A stretch of DNA of 23,730 nt from JANXAZ01 sp037446605 (GTDB lineage: Bacteria; Pseudomonadota; Alphaproteobacteria; Geminicoccales; Geminicoccaceae): positions 1-23,730 of the forward strand of contig JBBIIE010000038.1 of the NCBI GenBank assembly GCA_037446605.1, given 5' to 3'. The notes beneath the pieces were generated by a model that saw only the letters and a program-made list of their open reading frames with translations, ran no database searches and was not told the DNA's origin. Each line of letters begins with the position of its first letter. Positions within the stretch are counted from its first letter, which is position 1. The position numbers were made by a program, and so were the translations under genes. Positions 14,101-21,807 of this stretch are shown piece by piece.

Positions 14101-16431
14101 ATGGACCTCACCGATACGGTCCCCAAGTTCGGCGTGTCGCAGAGCGTGCCCCGGACCGAGGACCCGCGCCTGCTGACCGGCGGGGGTCGGTACACCGACG
14201 ACCTCACCCTGCCGGGCCTCCTGCACGCGGTCCTGGTCCGCTCGACCGTCGCGCACGGCATCCTGCGTCGGGTGGAGGTCGGGGCGGCCGCGGCCGCACC
14301 CGGCGTCCGCCTCGTGCTCACCGGGCACGATCTCGAAGCCGCCGGCTACGGCACCCTGCCCTGCGCGCTCGCCCTCACGAGCCACGACGGCCGGCCGATG
14401 ATCGTGCCCCCCTTCCGGGCGCTCGCCACCGATCGGGTTCGCTGGGTCGGCCAGCCGGTCGCCCTGGTGGTGGCGGAGACCGCCGCGCAGGCCAGGGACG
14501 CGGCCGAGCTCGTGCGGGTCGAGATCGACCCGCTGCCGGCGGTGGTCGACATCGAGGCGGCGGTCGAGCCCGGGGCGCCGCAGCTCTTCGCCGAGATGCC
14601 GGGCAACCTCGCCTTCGACTGGTGGTGGGGGCCGCAGGACCGGGTCGAGGAGGCGCTCGCCCGCGCGCATCACGTGACGCGCGTGCGGCTCTCGAACAAC
14701 CGTGTGGTGGTGAACGCGATGGAGCCGCGCGGCGCCATCGCCTCCTTCGAGGACGGCCGCTTCGTCCTGCGCACCGGCTGCCAGGGCGTGTTCGGGCTCC
14801 GCGCCCAACTCGCCACGGTGCTGAAGGTGCCGACCGAGCAGATCCGGGTCCTCGCCTTCGACATCGGCGGCAGCTTCGGGATGAAGGCCTCGACCTTCCC
14901 CGAGCACCTGCCGCTCCTGCACGCGGCCAAGCTCCTCGGCCGCCCGGTCAAGTGGATCAACGACCGCTCGGAGAGCTTCCTGTCCGACTATCACGGCCGC
15001 TCCTCGATCCTCGAGGGCGAGCTGGCGCTGGACGAGGCGGGCAACTTCCTGGCGGTGCGGGTACGCGGGCTCGGCGAGCTCGGCGCCTACGTCACGGCCT
15101 ACGGGCCCGCCATCCCGACCATGGTCGTGCAGAAGAACGTCGCGAGCCTCTACCGCACGCCGCTTCTGGCCCTGCAGATCAAAGGGGTGGTCACCAACAC
15201 CGTGCCGATGACCGCCTATCGCGGGGCCGGTCGGCCGGAGGGCGTCTACCTCATGGAGCGGCTCGTCGAGCAGGCGGCGCGCGAGCTAGGCCGCGACCCG
15301 ATCGAGCTGCGGCGGCAGAACCTGATCCGCCCCGAGGATCTGCCCTTCGAGGCGGCCTGCGATCTCACCTACGATTCGGGCGACTTCGAGGCGGTCCTGG
15401 ACGCCGCGCTCGAGAAGGCCGACTGGCAGGGCTTCCCCGCCCGCAGGGCCGAGAGCGAGCGGCGCGGCAGGCTGCGCGGCCGTGGGCTCTGCGCCTACCT
15501 CGAGGTGACCGCCCCGCAGGGCAAGGAGCATGGTGGGATCCGCTTCGCCGAGGACGGGCGGGTGACCCTCGTCTCGGGCACGCTCGACTACGGCCAGGGC
15601 CACCGCGCCGCCTTCGCCCAGGTGCTGCACCAGCGGCTGGGCGTGCCGTTCGAGCGGATCGACCTCCTGCAGGGCGACAGCGACCAGCTCCTGTTCGGCG
15701 GCGGCACCGGCGGCTCGCGCTCGATCATGGCCGCCTCCAAGGCCACCCTCGAGGCGGCCGAGCAGGTGATCGCCAAGGGCAGGACGCTCGCCGCCGAGCT
15801 CCTCGAGGCCGCCGAGGCCGACATCCTCTTCGAGGCCGGGACCTTCACCGTGGCCGGCACCGACCGGCGGATCGGCCTTGTCGAGCTCGCCGCCAAGGGC
15901 CGCGAGCTCGGCCGGCCGCTCGACACCGACCTCGTCAGCGAGACCCCGCCCTCGGCCTTCCCCAACGGCTGCCACGCGGCCGAGGTCGAGGTCGATCCCG
16001 AGACCGGCGTGGTGCGCCTCGAGCGCTACGTCGCGGTCGACGATTTCGGCGTGCTCGTGAACCCGATGCTGGTCGAGGGCCAGGTCCATGGCGGGGTCGT
16101 CCAGGGCATCGGCCAGGCGCTCACCGAGCGGACCGTGTTCGACCCTGCGGGCCAGCTCCTGACCGGCTCCTTCATGGACTATGCGCTGCCGCGCGCCGAC
16201 GAGCTGCCCTCCTTCGAGCTCGCCTTCCACCCCGTGCCGGCCCGGACCAACCCGCTGGGCGTCAAGGGCTGCGGCGAGGCCGGCATCACCGCCGCACCGG
16301 TCGCCGTGGTCAATGCCGTGGTTGACGCCCTGGCACCCCATGGTGTTACGCATCTGGATATGCCGCTGACACCGGAGCGTGTCTGGCGCAGCTTGGCGGC
16401 GAGCCGGGGGGCCGGCCCGACGCCGCGCTGA
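14101..16431 (+). CDS. Molybdenum hydroxylase large subunit (xanthine dehydrogenase/aldehyde oxidase, molybdopterin-binding)
   Basis: A 776-residue protein with the standard two-part layout: N-terminal a/b hammerhead (PRTEDPRLLTGGGRYTDD, residues about 18-130) and a long molybdopterin-binding part. Landmarks are FDIGGSFGMK, AYRGAGRPEG (residues 372-381), GGGTGGSRS, and LGVKGCGEAG with the catalytic Glu726. The active-site loop AYRGAGRPE differs from the AYRCSFR of CO dehydrogenase, so it is not a CO-oxidising CoxL; aldehyde or N-heterocycle oxidation is more likely. Such enzymes normally work with a 2Fe-2S subunit and an FAD subunit, but neither gene is adjacent. The start at 14101 is preferred over 14092 because GCAGGA then sits about 8 bp upstream. 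Confidence 0.92.
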   Translation: MDLTDTVPKFGVSQSVPRTEDPRLLTGGGRYTDDLTLPGLLHAVLVRSTVAHGILRRVEVGAAAAAPGVRLVLTGHDLEAAGYGTLPCALALTSHDGRPMIVPPFRALATDRVRWVGQPVALVVAETAAQARDAAELVRVEIDPLPAVVDIEAAVEPGAPQLFAEMPGNLAFDWWWGPQDRVEEALARAHHVTRVRLSNNRVVVNAMEPRGAIASFEDGRFVLRTGCQGVFGLRAQLATVLKVPTEQIRVLAFDIGGSFGMKASTFPEHLPLLHAAKLLGRPVKWINDRSESFLSDYHGRSSILEGELALDEAGNFLAVRVRGLGELGAYVTAYGPAIPTMVVQKNVASLYRTPLLALQIKGVVTNTVPMTAYRGAGRPEGVYLMERLVEQAARELGRDPIELRRQNLIRPEDLPFEAACDLTYDSGDFEAVLDAALEKADWQGFPARRAESERRGRLRGRGLCAYLEVTAPQGKEHGGIRFAEDGRVTLVSGTLDYGQGHRAAFAQVLHQRLGVPFERIDLLQGDSDQLLFGGGTGGSRSIMAASKATLEAAEQVIAKGRTLAAELLEAAEADILFEAGTFTVAGTDRRIGLVELAAKGRELGRPLDTDLVSETPPSAFPNGCHAAEVEVDPETGVVRLERYVAVDDFGVLVNPMLVEGQVHGGVVQGIGQALTERTVFDPAGQLLTGSFMDYALPRADELPSFELAFHPVPARTNPLGVKGCGEAGITAAPVAVVNAVVDALAPHGVTHLDMPLTPERVWRSLAASRGAGPTPR

Positions 16432-16506
16432 GCGGCGCGACCTCCCCCTTCGACCAACCCCGCGCCGGCCGTCCGAGACGGGCGGCCACAACCGACGAGG
16501 GGACGG

Positions 16507-17718
16507 ATGACCTGCTCCGCTCGGCCGCCCGGGCCCGGCCTGTCGCGACGGGGGCTCCTCCTGGGCAGCGCCGCCGCCCTCGGTGCGACGCTCGCCCGAC
16601 CGACACCGCTCCTGGCCTCCCCGAGGCCGCGCGTCGCCTACTTCCCGCCGCCCGAGAGCGCGGGCGGCTGGCGGCGGCTGGTCGGCACCGACCTCGAGCC
16701 GTCGCCGGGCGAGCAGGCCGAGATCCGCAGGCTCGCCGGGATCGACTGGCCGAGCCTCGCCGAGGCCTTTGCCTTCAGCGAGGGCTTCGGCGCGCGTTCC
16801 GCCCTGCTCGTGATCCGCCGCGGCTGGATCGCCGGCGAGTGGGGGCCGACCGACCCCTACTTCGTCGCCTCGATCTCGAAGTCGCTCACCGGCCTCGCCG
16901 TGGCCCGCCTGTTCGAGGTCTCGCGGACGATGCGCTGGGGCAAGATCCTGGGGCCGAACACCTCGGCCTCCGAGCTCCTGCCCGCGAGCTTCGCCGCGCG
17001 CGACGCGCGCCGCCGCAAGATCCGCCTGGCCCACCTCCTGAGCATGACCTCCGGGCTCGAGCCGGACGATGCGCCCTACCGGCCCGACTACGGGCCCGAG
17101 CGGATCCTCGACCGGCCGTTCCTGGCCGAGCCCGGCGCGCAATGGGCCTATTGCTCGGCCACCGCCGATCTCCTGGGCTTGGCCGTCCAGAACCGGACCG
17201 GTCGGTCGGTGTCCGCCTTCTTCAACGACGAGCTCGGCGCCCGGATCGGCATGGCGCCCATCGCCTGGGACAGCTTGGCCGGGCTCGACCGGGCCTGCTG
17301 CGCGGCGCGGGTCGCCGCGCGCGATCTGGGCCGGCTCGGCTGGCTCCTCCTCGCCGAGGGCCGCTGGGGAACGGTCGGCCGCGAGGAGCGGATCCTCGGG
17401 TCCAAGATGGTCCGGCTGATGAGCCGGCCCTCCAAGCTCGCCGGCCGCGCCCGCTTCGCGCCCACCCCGAACTCGCCGTTCCAGGTCGAGCCTTCCTCCC
17501 CGCTCGCCTACGGCAAGCTCTTCTGGACCAACGCCACGGGCAGCATGCTCGGGCCCTCGGTGCCGGCCGACGCCTTCTACGCCCACGGCTTCCGCGAGAA
17601 CCTCCTGGTCGTCGTGCCCTCGCTCGAGCTCGTGGTCGTCCGCCTGGGCTTCGAGCCCGAGGTCGAGCCCGGCTTCCGCCGCGAGCTCATGGCCCGGGTG
17701 ATGGCGGCGATCGTCTGA
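16507..17718 (+). CDS. Secreted serine hydrolase, class C beta-lactamase family
   Basis: A 403-residue protein with a Tat signal (LSRRGLLLGSAAALGATLA, residues 12-30). The catalytic set of the beta-lactamase/esterase/penicillin-binding family is complete: Ser122-x-x-Lys125 (SISK), Tyr215-x-Ser217 (YCS), and His360-Gly-Phe (HGF) in place of KTG. The HGF version is common in EstB-like esterases and 6-aminohexanoate-dimer-hydrolase-like enzymes, so an ester or amide hydrolase is more likely than an antibiotic lactamase. Start with GAGGGGACGG just upstream. It is 75 bp after the Mo-hydroxylase gene, so it may be the last gene of the plus arm or have its own promoter. Confidence 0.9.
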   Translation: MTCSARPPGPGLSRRGLLLGSAAALGATLARPTPLLASPRPRVAYFPPPESAGGWRRLVGTDLEPSPGEQAEIRRLAGIDWPSLAEAFAFSEGFGARSALLVIRRGWIAGEWGPTDPYFVASISKSLTGLAVARLFEVSRTMRWGKILGPNTSASELLPASFAARDARRRKIRLAHLLSMTSGLEPDDAPYRPDYGPERILDRPFLAEPGAQWAYCSATADLLGLAVQNRTGRSVSAFFNDELGARIGMAPIAWDSLAGLDRACCAARVAARDLGRLGWLLLAEGRWGTVGREERILGSKMVRLMSRPSKLAGRARFAPTPNSPFQVEPSSPLAYGKLFWTNATGSMLGPSVPADAFYAHGFRENLLVVVPSLELVVVRLGFEPEVEPGFRRELMARVMAAIV

Positions 17719-17726
17719 GCCGCCGG

Positions 17727-17743
17727 CCGGGCCCGACCCGGGC
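17727..17743. terminator. Possible bidirectional terminator between convergent genes
   Basis: The 25 bp between the hydrolase stop and the end of the NIPSNAP gene hold overlapping GC stems, e.g. GCCCG/CGGGC around ACC at 17731-17743. No T-run follows. The position between convergent genes is the main support. Confidence 0.3.
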
Positions 17744-18070
17744 TCAGCGCACCGCGGAGAAGGACGTCGGCTGCAGGATCATGCTCTCCACGTTGGCCAG
17801 GATCGGCCCGTCCTTCTCGCTCGCCGCCCGCTTGGCGAGCCAGTCCGGATCGCTCATGAACGCGCTCCACTTCTGCTCGCGCTCGGCCAGGCTCTCCCAG
17901 GCGAGCAGATAGTAGAGCACGTGGTTGGACGGGCCGATCACGACCGTCCAGAACCCCGCCTGGCGAATCCCGTGCTTCGTCCAGAGCTCGAGCGTGGCGG
18001 TCTCGAAGCGCTGCAGGAGTGCGGGCAGGCGGCCGGGCAGGCAGTGGTAGATGCGGAGCTCGTGAATCAT
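17744..18070 (-). CDS. NIPSNAP family protein
   Basis: A 108-residue dimeric alpha-beta barrel protein: IHELRIYHCLPGRLPALLQRF at the start, a middle FWTVVIGPSNHVLYYLLAW, and ESLAEREQKWSAFMSDPDW. NIPSNAP proteins are small and often sit next to catabolic enzymes, with no agreed biochemical role. The start at 18070 is the conserved Met-Ile-His-Glu beginning; no strong ribosome binding site is visible. It is convergent with the serine hydrolase gene and divergent from lpdA. Confidence 0.88.
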   Translation of the reverse strand: MIHELRIYHCLPGRLPALLQRFETATLELWTKHGIRQAGFWTVVIGPSNHVLYYLLAWESLAEREQKWSAFMSDPDWLAKRAASEKDGPILANVESMILQPTSFSAVR

Positions 18071-18229
18071 CGGCTGGACCCCCAGGCTGGCTCGACGGAG
18101 CACCGGCAGGGAGCACGCCAGGCGGCATCCGTCGAGGCCGGGCGGGGCACGGCTCCCCTGCGGTCGTTGACAAGGCCCGGCCGATCGGACAACCGCGGGC
18201 GGGAACCGCCGGGCCGGGAGGACAAGGGC

Positions 18230-19630
18230 ATGGCTGCCGAGCGCTTCGATCTTCTGGTCGTGGGCGGGGGCCCGGGCGGCTACGTGGCGGCGATCCGCGC
18301 GGCCCAGCTCGGGATGAAGACCGGCCTCGTCGAGCGCGAGCATCTGGGCGGCATCTGCCTCAACTGGGGCTGCATCCCGACCAAGGCGCTCTTGCGCTCG
18401 GCCGAGGTCCTGGAGCTGATGCGCCACGGCAAGGGCTTCGGGCTCGCCTGCGACAATCCCGGGTTCGACCTCGAGGCCGTGGTGAAGCGCTCGCGGTCGG
18501 TGGCGGGCCAGCTCTCGCGCGGCGTCCAGCACCTTCTCAAGAAGAACAAGGTCACGGTGTTCGACGGCCACGGCCGGCTCGCCGGCAGGGGCCGGCTCGA
18601 GGTGAAGCTCACCAAGGGTGGCGAGGCCACGCTCGAGGCCGCGCACACCGTGCTCGCCACCGGTGCCCGCGCCCGCCAGCTCCCCGGCCTCGAGGCCGAC
18701 GGCGAGCTCGTCTGGACCTACAAGGAGGCGATGGTCCCGAAGCTGTTGCCGAAGTCGCTCCTGGTCGTGGGCAGTGGGGCGATCGGCATCGAGTTCGCCT
18801 CCTTCTACCGCGCCCTCGGTTCCGAGGTGACGGTCGTCGAGGTGCTGCCGCGGATCCTCCCGGTCGAGGACGAGGAGATCTCGGCCTTCGCCCACAAGGC
18901 CTTCGAGAAGCGCGGCATCCGCCTCCTGCCCAACGCCACGGTCGAGGGCCTCGTACGCGGTGCGGGCTCGGTCACCGCCACGATCGGGAGCGGTGGCAAG
19001 CGGTTCGAGCAGAGCTTCGAGCGGGTGATCCTCGCGGTCGGGATCGTCGGCAACGTCGAGGGGATCGGCCTCGAGGGCACGGGCGTGGTGGTCGAGAAGG
19101 CGCACGTCGTGATCGACGAATGGTGCCGCACGGGCGAGCCCGGGGTCTACGCCATCGGCGATCTGGTGGGCCCGCCCTGGCTCGCCCACAAGGCGAGCCA
19201 CGAGGGGGTGGTGTGCGTGGAGAAGATCGCCGGCGTGTCCGACGTCCACCCGCTGGACCCGAGCAAGATCCCGAGCTGCACCTACTGCACCCCGCAGGTG
19301 GCCTCGGTCGGGCTCACCGAGGCGCAGGCCAGGGCCAGGGGGCACGAGGTGAAGGTCGGCCGCTTCCCGTTCATCGGCAACGGCAAGGCGATCGCGCTCG
19401 GGGAGCCCGAGGGGCTCGTCAAGACGGTGTTCGACGCGCGCACGGGCGAGCTCGTGGGGGCCCACATGGTGGGGGCCGAGGTCACCGAGATGATCCAGGG
19501 CTACACCATCGCCCGCACCCTCGAGGCGACCGAGGCCGAGCTCGTGCACACGGTCTTCCCGCACCCGACGATCTCGGAAGCGATGCACGAAGCGGTGCTC
19601 GCGGCCTACGGAAGGGCGATCCACATCTAG
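18230..19630 (+). CDS. lpdA: Dihydrolipoyl dehydrogenase (E3)
   Basis: A 466-residue flavoprotein that reoxidises dihydrolipoyl groups of 2-oxoacid dehydrogenase complexes or the glycine cleavage system, passing electrons to NAD; cytoplasmic. The FAD loop is VVGGGPGGYVAA, the redox-active disulfide is Cys43/Cys48 (GGICLNWGCIPTKALL), the NAD-binding loop is VVGSGAIGIEFASFY, and the C-terminal acid-base pair is His445-Glu450 (FPHPTISEAMHEA). Length is normal. GGGAGGA lies 7 bp before the ATG. A TTGACA at 18167-18172 could be a -35 box, but no good -10 follows. E1/E2 partner genes are not adjacent, so the complex it serves is unknown. The real strand is plus; a long open frame antisense to it is a GC artefact. 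Confidence 0.95.
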   Translation: MAAERFDLLVVGGGPGGYVAAIRAAQLGMKTGLVEREHLGGICLNWGCIPTKALLRSAEVLELMRHGKGFGLACDNPGFDLEAVVKRSRSVAGQLSRGVQHLLKKNKVTVFDGHGRLAGRGRLEVKLTKGGEATLEAAHTVLATGARARQLPGLEADGELVWTYKEAMVPKLLPKSLLVVGSGAIGIEFASFYRALGSEVTVVEVLPRILPVEDEEISAFAHKAFEKRGIRLLPNATVEGLVRGAGSVTATIGSGGKRFEQSFERVILAVGIVGNVEGIGLEGTGVVVEKAHVVIDEWCRTGEPGVYAIGDLVGPPWLAHKASHEGVVCVEKIAGVSDVHPLDPSKIPSCTYCTPQVASVGLTEAQARARGHEVKVGRFPFIGNGKAIALGEPEGLVKTVFDARTGELVGAHMVGAEVTEMIQGYTIARTLEATEAELVHTVFPHPTISEAMHEAVLAAYGRAIHI

Positions 19631-20241
19631 GCGGGGGAACTTCTCCCAAGGGGCCGCCGCCCGCCACGGCGCAGGCTCCGCCGGCCGCAGCGCCCGGCAC
19701 GCCCGGGCATGGCCGGCGAGATCGCCGTCGGCGAGCAGCCGGTCCTCGATCGCCCCGGCGAGCGCGTGGTCGCTCCGGGCCCGCTCGAGGAGGCCCGGGG
19801 GCCTCGCGCAGCAGGCCCGGCTCGGGTTCGTTCCGCAGGATTTCCTCGCGCGGCTCGGGTTCGTTCGGCGAGGATTTCCTCGCCCGCCTCGGGTTCGTTC
19901 GGCAGGATTTCCTCGCCCGCCTCGGGTTCGTTCCGCGGGAATTGCTCGCCCGTGTCGGGTTCGTTGCGCACCTCCGGGGCGCCGTGCTCGGCGCCCAGCC
20001 CGTCCAGGAGCGCCTCGAACTCGGCCGGATCCTCGCCGGGAGCGACGACGGTGCGGGCCGAGCAGACGCCGTGGCGGAGCGCGTTGCGCGCCGACCGCGC
20101 CCTGCCCGGGGCGGTGACGGGTCCCCGCGAGCGGGCACCGTTGCGTCGTGCGGCTTCGATCCGGGGCGCCGAACGGGCGACCGGAGGCGGCTGGATCGGG
20201 GAGGTGTCGAGCCGCACGGGCCGGCTCCCGGCTATGCTCAT
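19626..20241 (-). pseudogene. Frameshifted repeat-containing hypothetical gene
   Basis: The N-terminus is intact from the ATG at 20241: AARRNGARSRGPVTAPGRAR and SARNALRHGV are the hallmark of a widespread family of unknown function. A 33-bp tandem repeat (19821-19988) encodes NEPEAGEEIL-like units. One unit has an extra base, so the repeat continues in a second frame (NEPEPREEIL). Further on, the codon bias fits a third frame, which reads RARSDHALAGAIEDRLLADG and nearly all of whose codons end in G or C. Followed from the ATG, translation stops at 19627 after 204 residues with an Arg/Ser-rich tail. This points to at least two one-base insertions, the second perhaps at the C-run near 19795. 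It could also be a living phase-variable gene or a sequencing error. Confidence 0.55.
19821..19988. repeat. 33-bp tandem repeat, about five units
   Basis: The core CTCGGGTTCGTT recurs at about 33-bp spacing (near 19821, 19854, 19888, 19921 and, as GTCGGGTTCGTT, 19954), with a second conserved block GGATTTCCTCGC. Units are 33, 34, 33 and 33 bp, and the fifth is partial. The 34-bp unit (19854-19887) carries an extra G before AGGATTT. Length is a multiple of three except in that unit, as expected for repeats expanded inside a coding region. Confidence 0.85.
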
Positions 20242-20247
20242 GCGCCG

Positions 20248-20275
20248 ATCATAGGGATATAAGCCTCCAAGTCAA
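20248..20275 (-). promoter_or_regulatory. Promoter of the repeat-containing gene, probably leaderless
   Basis: On the minus strand TTGACT (20270-20275), 16 bp, then TATGAT (20248-20253), in a locally AT-rich patch. This is the best sigma-70-like match I found in the window. The -10 ends 6 bp before the ATG at 20241, so transcription would start at or next to the A of the start codon, with no room for a ribosome binding site. Confidence 0.55.
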
Positions 20276-20345
20276 GACCGACCTCCGCGCCGCCGATCCG
20301 GATCGGATGTCCGGCGCCCGAGGCTGCTCCCTCGACCGGCGGCGT

Positions 20346-20363
20346 GCGTCCCCGCACGCGGGG
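20346..20363 (-). terminator. GC hairpin after the HNH gene
   Basis: CCCCG and CGGGG arms around CACG, 14 bp past the stop of the HNH gene. No T-run follows. It could terminate the HNH transcript. It also resembles the stem of a type I-E CRISPR repeat (see findings). Confidence 0.35.
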
Positions 20364-20376
20364 GCGTGGTCGAGCC

Positions 20377-21303
20377 TCAGCCCTTGAAGATCCGGGCTCG
20401 ATGGAAGTCGAGATAGGTCGGGGCGGGTCGAAAGCGCGGGTCGTCGGGGACCATCAGCCGTCGGTCGGCGTTGAAGAGCTGGACCATCCGCTCGGGCAGT
20501 CCCCGGCTCGCGACGAGGATCTCGTAGCGCGGCGGCGGCCCCACCGAGATGAGGCCGCGATCGAACAGCCAATGCACCGTGCCCGACAGCGCGAGCCCGT
20601 TGCGCACCGCGTCGGGGCCGTGCTCGGCGACGGGTCGGATGTGGGCCGCCTGGACCTCGGCGCGGCCGCCACCGTTCAGGATCTTGAGACCGGTGACGGC
20701 ACAGGTCTCGCGGTAGGCCTTGCGGACCGCGGCGGCGAAGGCCGCGTCGCGGACCGGACGGCTCATGACCCGCTCGACGATCGGCCGCGTGAACTCGCAC
20801 GGATCCTCGACGAGCCCCGGGCCGATGGGGACGGGGCTCGGCACGGCCCCATCGCGGCCGTCCTCCGGGACCAGTTCGCGGGCGAAGCCGGCGGACAGGA
20901 TGGCCTCGTACTCGGCCTCGCTCAGCGGCCGGACCGCGCGACCGAATGCTCCCTTGTTGGTCGCCCCGTCGACGCGCCGCAACTGATGCTCGTAGTAGTG
21001 GTCGCCCTCCTTGAACGGCACGGGTCTGTCGAACTCGACGTAGGTATCGGTATCGATCAACGCGTAGAAATGGTCGCGGTCGGTGGGATCCTGCACGATC
21101 TGGCGAACGCGGGCGGTGGCGACGTAGGCGCGCCGCCCGATGCGGGCGCGCTCGTCGAGGCCCGTCCGACCGGGCTCGTAGTAGACGACGAAGTCGCCGA
21201 CCACCTGTTCAGCCTGACGCAGATAGGTCCGTGGGAAGTGGTACCGCTCCTCCGGCAGATCGTCGTAGATCGACTCGATCTTGTGGGTGAAAACCGCCTT
21301 CAC
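20377..21303 (-). CDS. HNH endonuclease with N-terminal EVE/PUA-like domain (probable modification-dependent restriction enzyme)
   Basis: A 308-residue protein. Residues 1-140 (YDDLPEERYHFPRTYLRQAE, GDFVVYYEPGRTG, FYALIDTDTYVEFDRPVPF) look like the EVE/PUA/ASCH class that can bind modified bases. Residues 195-265 form an HNH_2-type nuclease: CAVTGL (Cys201), VQAAHIRPVAEHGPD (His221), RNGLALSGTVHWLFDRGLIS (Asn235, His244). Reader-plus-HNH fusions are known as type IV-like enzymes that cut foreign DNA carrying modified cytosine; I infer that role, and no methyltransferase gene is adjacent. The start is a GTG at 21303 with GGGGAGGGG upstream. A candidate promoter is at 21334-21361. The position beside cas genes suggests a defence cluster. 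Confidence 0.82.
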   Translation of the reverse strand: MKAVFTHKIESIYDDLPEERYHFPRTYLRQAEQVVGDFVVYYEPGRTGLDERARIGRRAYVATARVRQIVQDPTDRDHFYALIDTDTYVEFDRPVPFKEGDHYYEHQLRRVDGATNKGAFGRAVRPLSEAEYEAILSAGFARELVPEDGRDGAVPSPVPIGPGLVEDPCEFTRPIVERVMSRPVRDAAFAAAVRKAYRETCAVTGLKILNGGGRAEVQAAHIRPVAEHGPDAVRNGLALSGTVHWLFDRGLISVGPPPRYEILVASRGLPERMVQLFNADRRLMVPDDPRFRPAPTYLDFHRARIFKG

Positions 21304-21333
21304 CTCGGTCCCCGCCCCTCCCCGACGAAAGGC

Positions 21334-21361
21334 ATGCTAGCGGCGGGGTGGGGGCTGGCAA
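21334..21361 (-). promoter_or_regulatory. Candidate promoter of the HNH gene
   Basis: On the minus strand TTGCCA (21356-21361), 16 bp, then TAGCAT (21334-21339), about 30 bp before the GTG start at 21303. Four of six bases match at the -10 and the spacing is right. Confidence 0.4.
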
Positions 21362-21501
21362 GTGGACAGCCCCGACGCGTGTACTCGGCTCCCTCGACGA
21401 GTCCGGATGGGCTCACCTCGGGCATGTCCTGAAGCGACCACCGGGAGGATCTCCGGGATCGCGCGGCCACGACCCGAGACCACCGCGTCGTCGCGCCGAT
21501 T

Positions 21502-21557
21502 CGAGGATCGATCGGCAGCACCACCGCCGCGTCGGCGTCTCTTCGATCGGATCCTCG
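21502..21557. repeat. Imperfect inverted repeat in gene-free region
   Basis: CGAGGATCGATCG (21502-21514) pairs with CGATCGGATCCTCG (21544-21557), 13 pairs with one bulged base, around a 29-nt loop. It lies in the roughly 500-bp stretch 21304-21807, where I find no gene. Role unknown; it could be part of a terminator or a small RNA. Confidence 0.5.
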
Positions 21558-21572
21558 GCCGTGCCCCGCCGC

Positions 21573-21594
21573 CCCCGGCCGGTCTAGGCCGGGG
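21573..21594. terminator. Strong GC hairpin downstream of the cas operon
   Basis: CCCCGGCC (21573-21580) and GGCCGGGG (21587-21594) form a perfect 8-bp stem with a 6-nt loop, about 215 bp past the end of the last cas gene. No T-run. It is a possible end point of the minus-strand cas transcript. Confidence 0.4.
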
Positions 21595-21807
21595 TCGGGC
21601 CGGGCATGCCGCGCCGGCTACTGCCGATGCTCCGCGCGGCCAGTCCCTCGTCGGACGGCGATCGACGAGGTCCGGCCATCAGTAGGCCGAGGCGGGCGCC
21701 GATCCCCTGCGCGGATGTCGCCGTCGGTCGATCCGCAATCGTGGTCGCGGCGCGAACGAACGACGGCGAACCATCGATCTTCTCGCATCTCGGCGCTCGT
21801 CCGCCGC

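Noticed and set aside
14101..16431. CO dehydrogenase large subunit (coxL)
   Set aside because: The active-site loop reads AYRGAGRPE, not the AYRCSFR of CO-oxidising enzymes, and no coxM/coxS genes are adjacent.
16507..17718. Antibiotic-resistance beta-lactamase
   Set aside because: It has the SxxK and YxS motifs, but HGF replaces KTG and the surroundings are catabolic; an esterase or amidase is the better reading.
17744..19624. 626-residue open frame antisense to lpdA
   Set aside because: High GC content leaves long antisense frames without stops. The translation is His/Asp/Arg/Gly-rich with no known motif, while the plus strand encodes a full dihydrolipoyl dehydrogenase. Only its 3'-terminal 327 bp (NIPSNAP, 17744-18070) is a real gene.
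21304..21807. CRISPR array next to the cas genes
   Set aside because: No direct repeat of 25-40 bp at regular spacing is present in this gap. The only regular repeat in the window (19821-19988) has no spacers and lies inside a coding frame.
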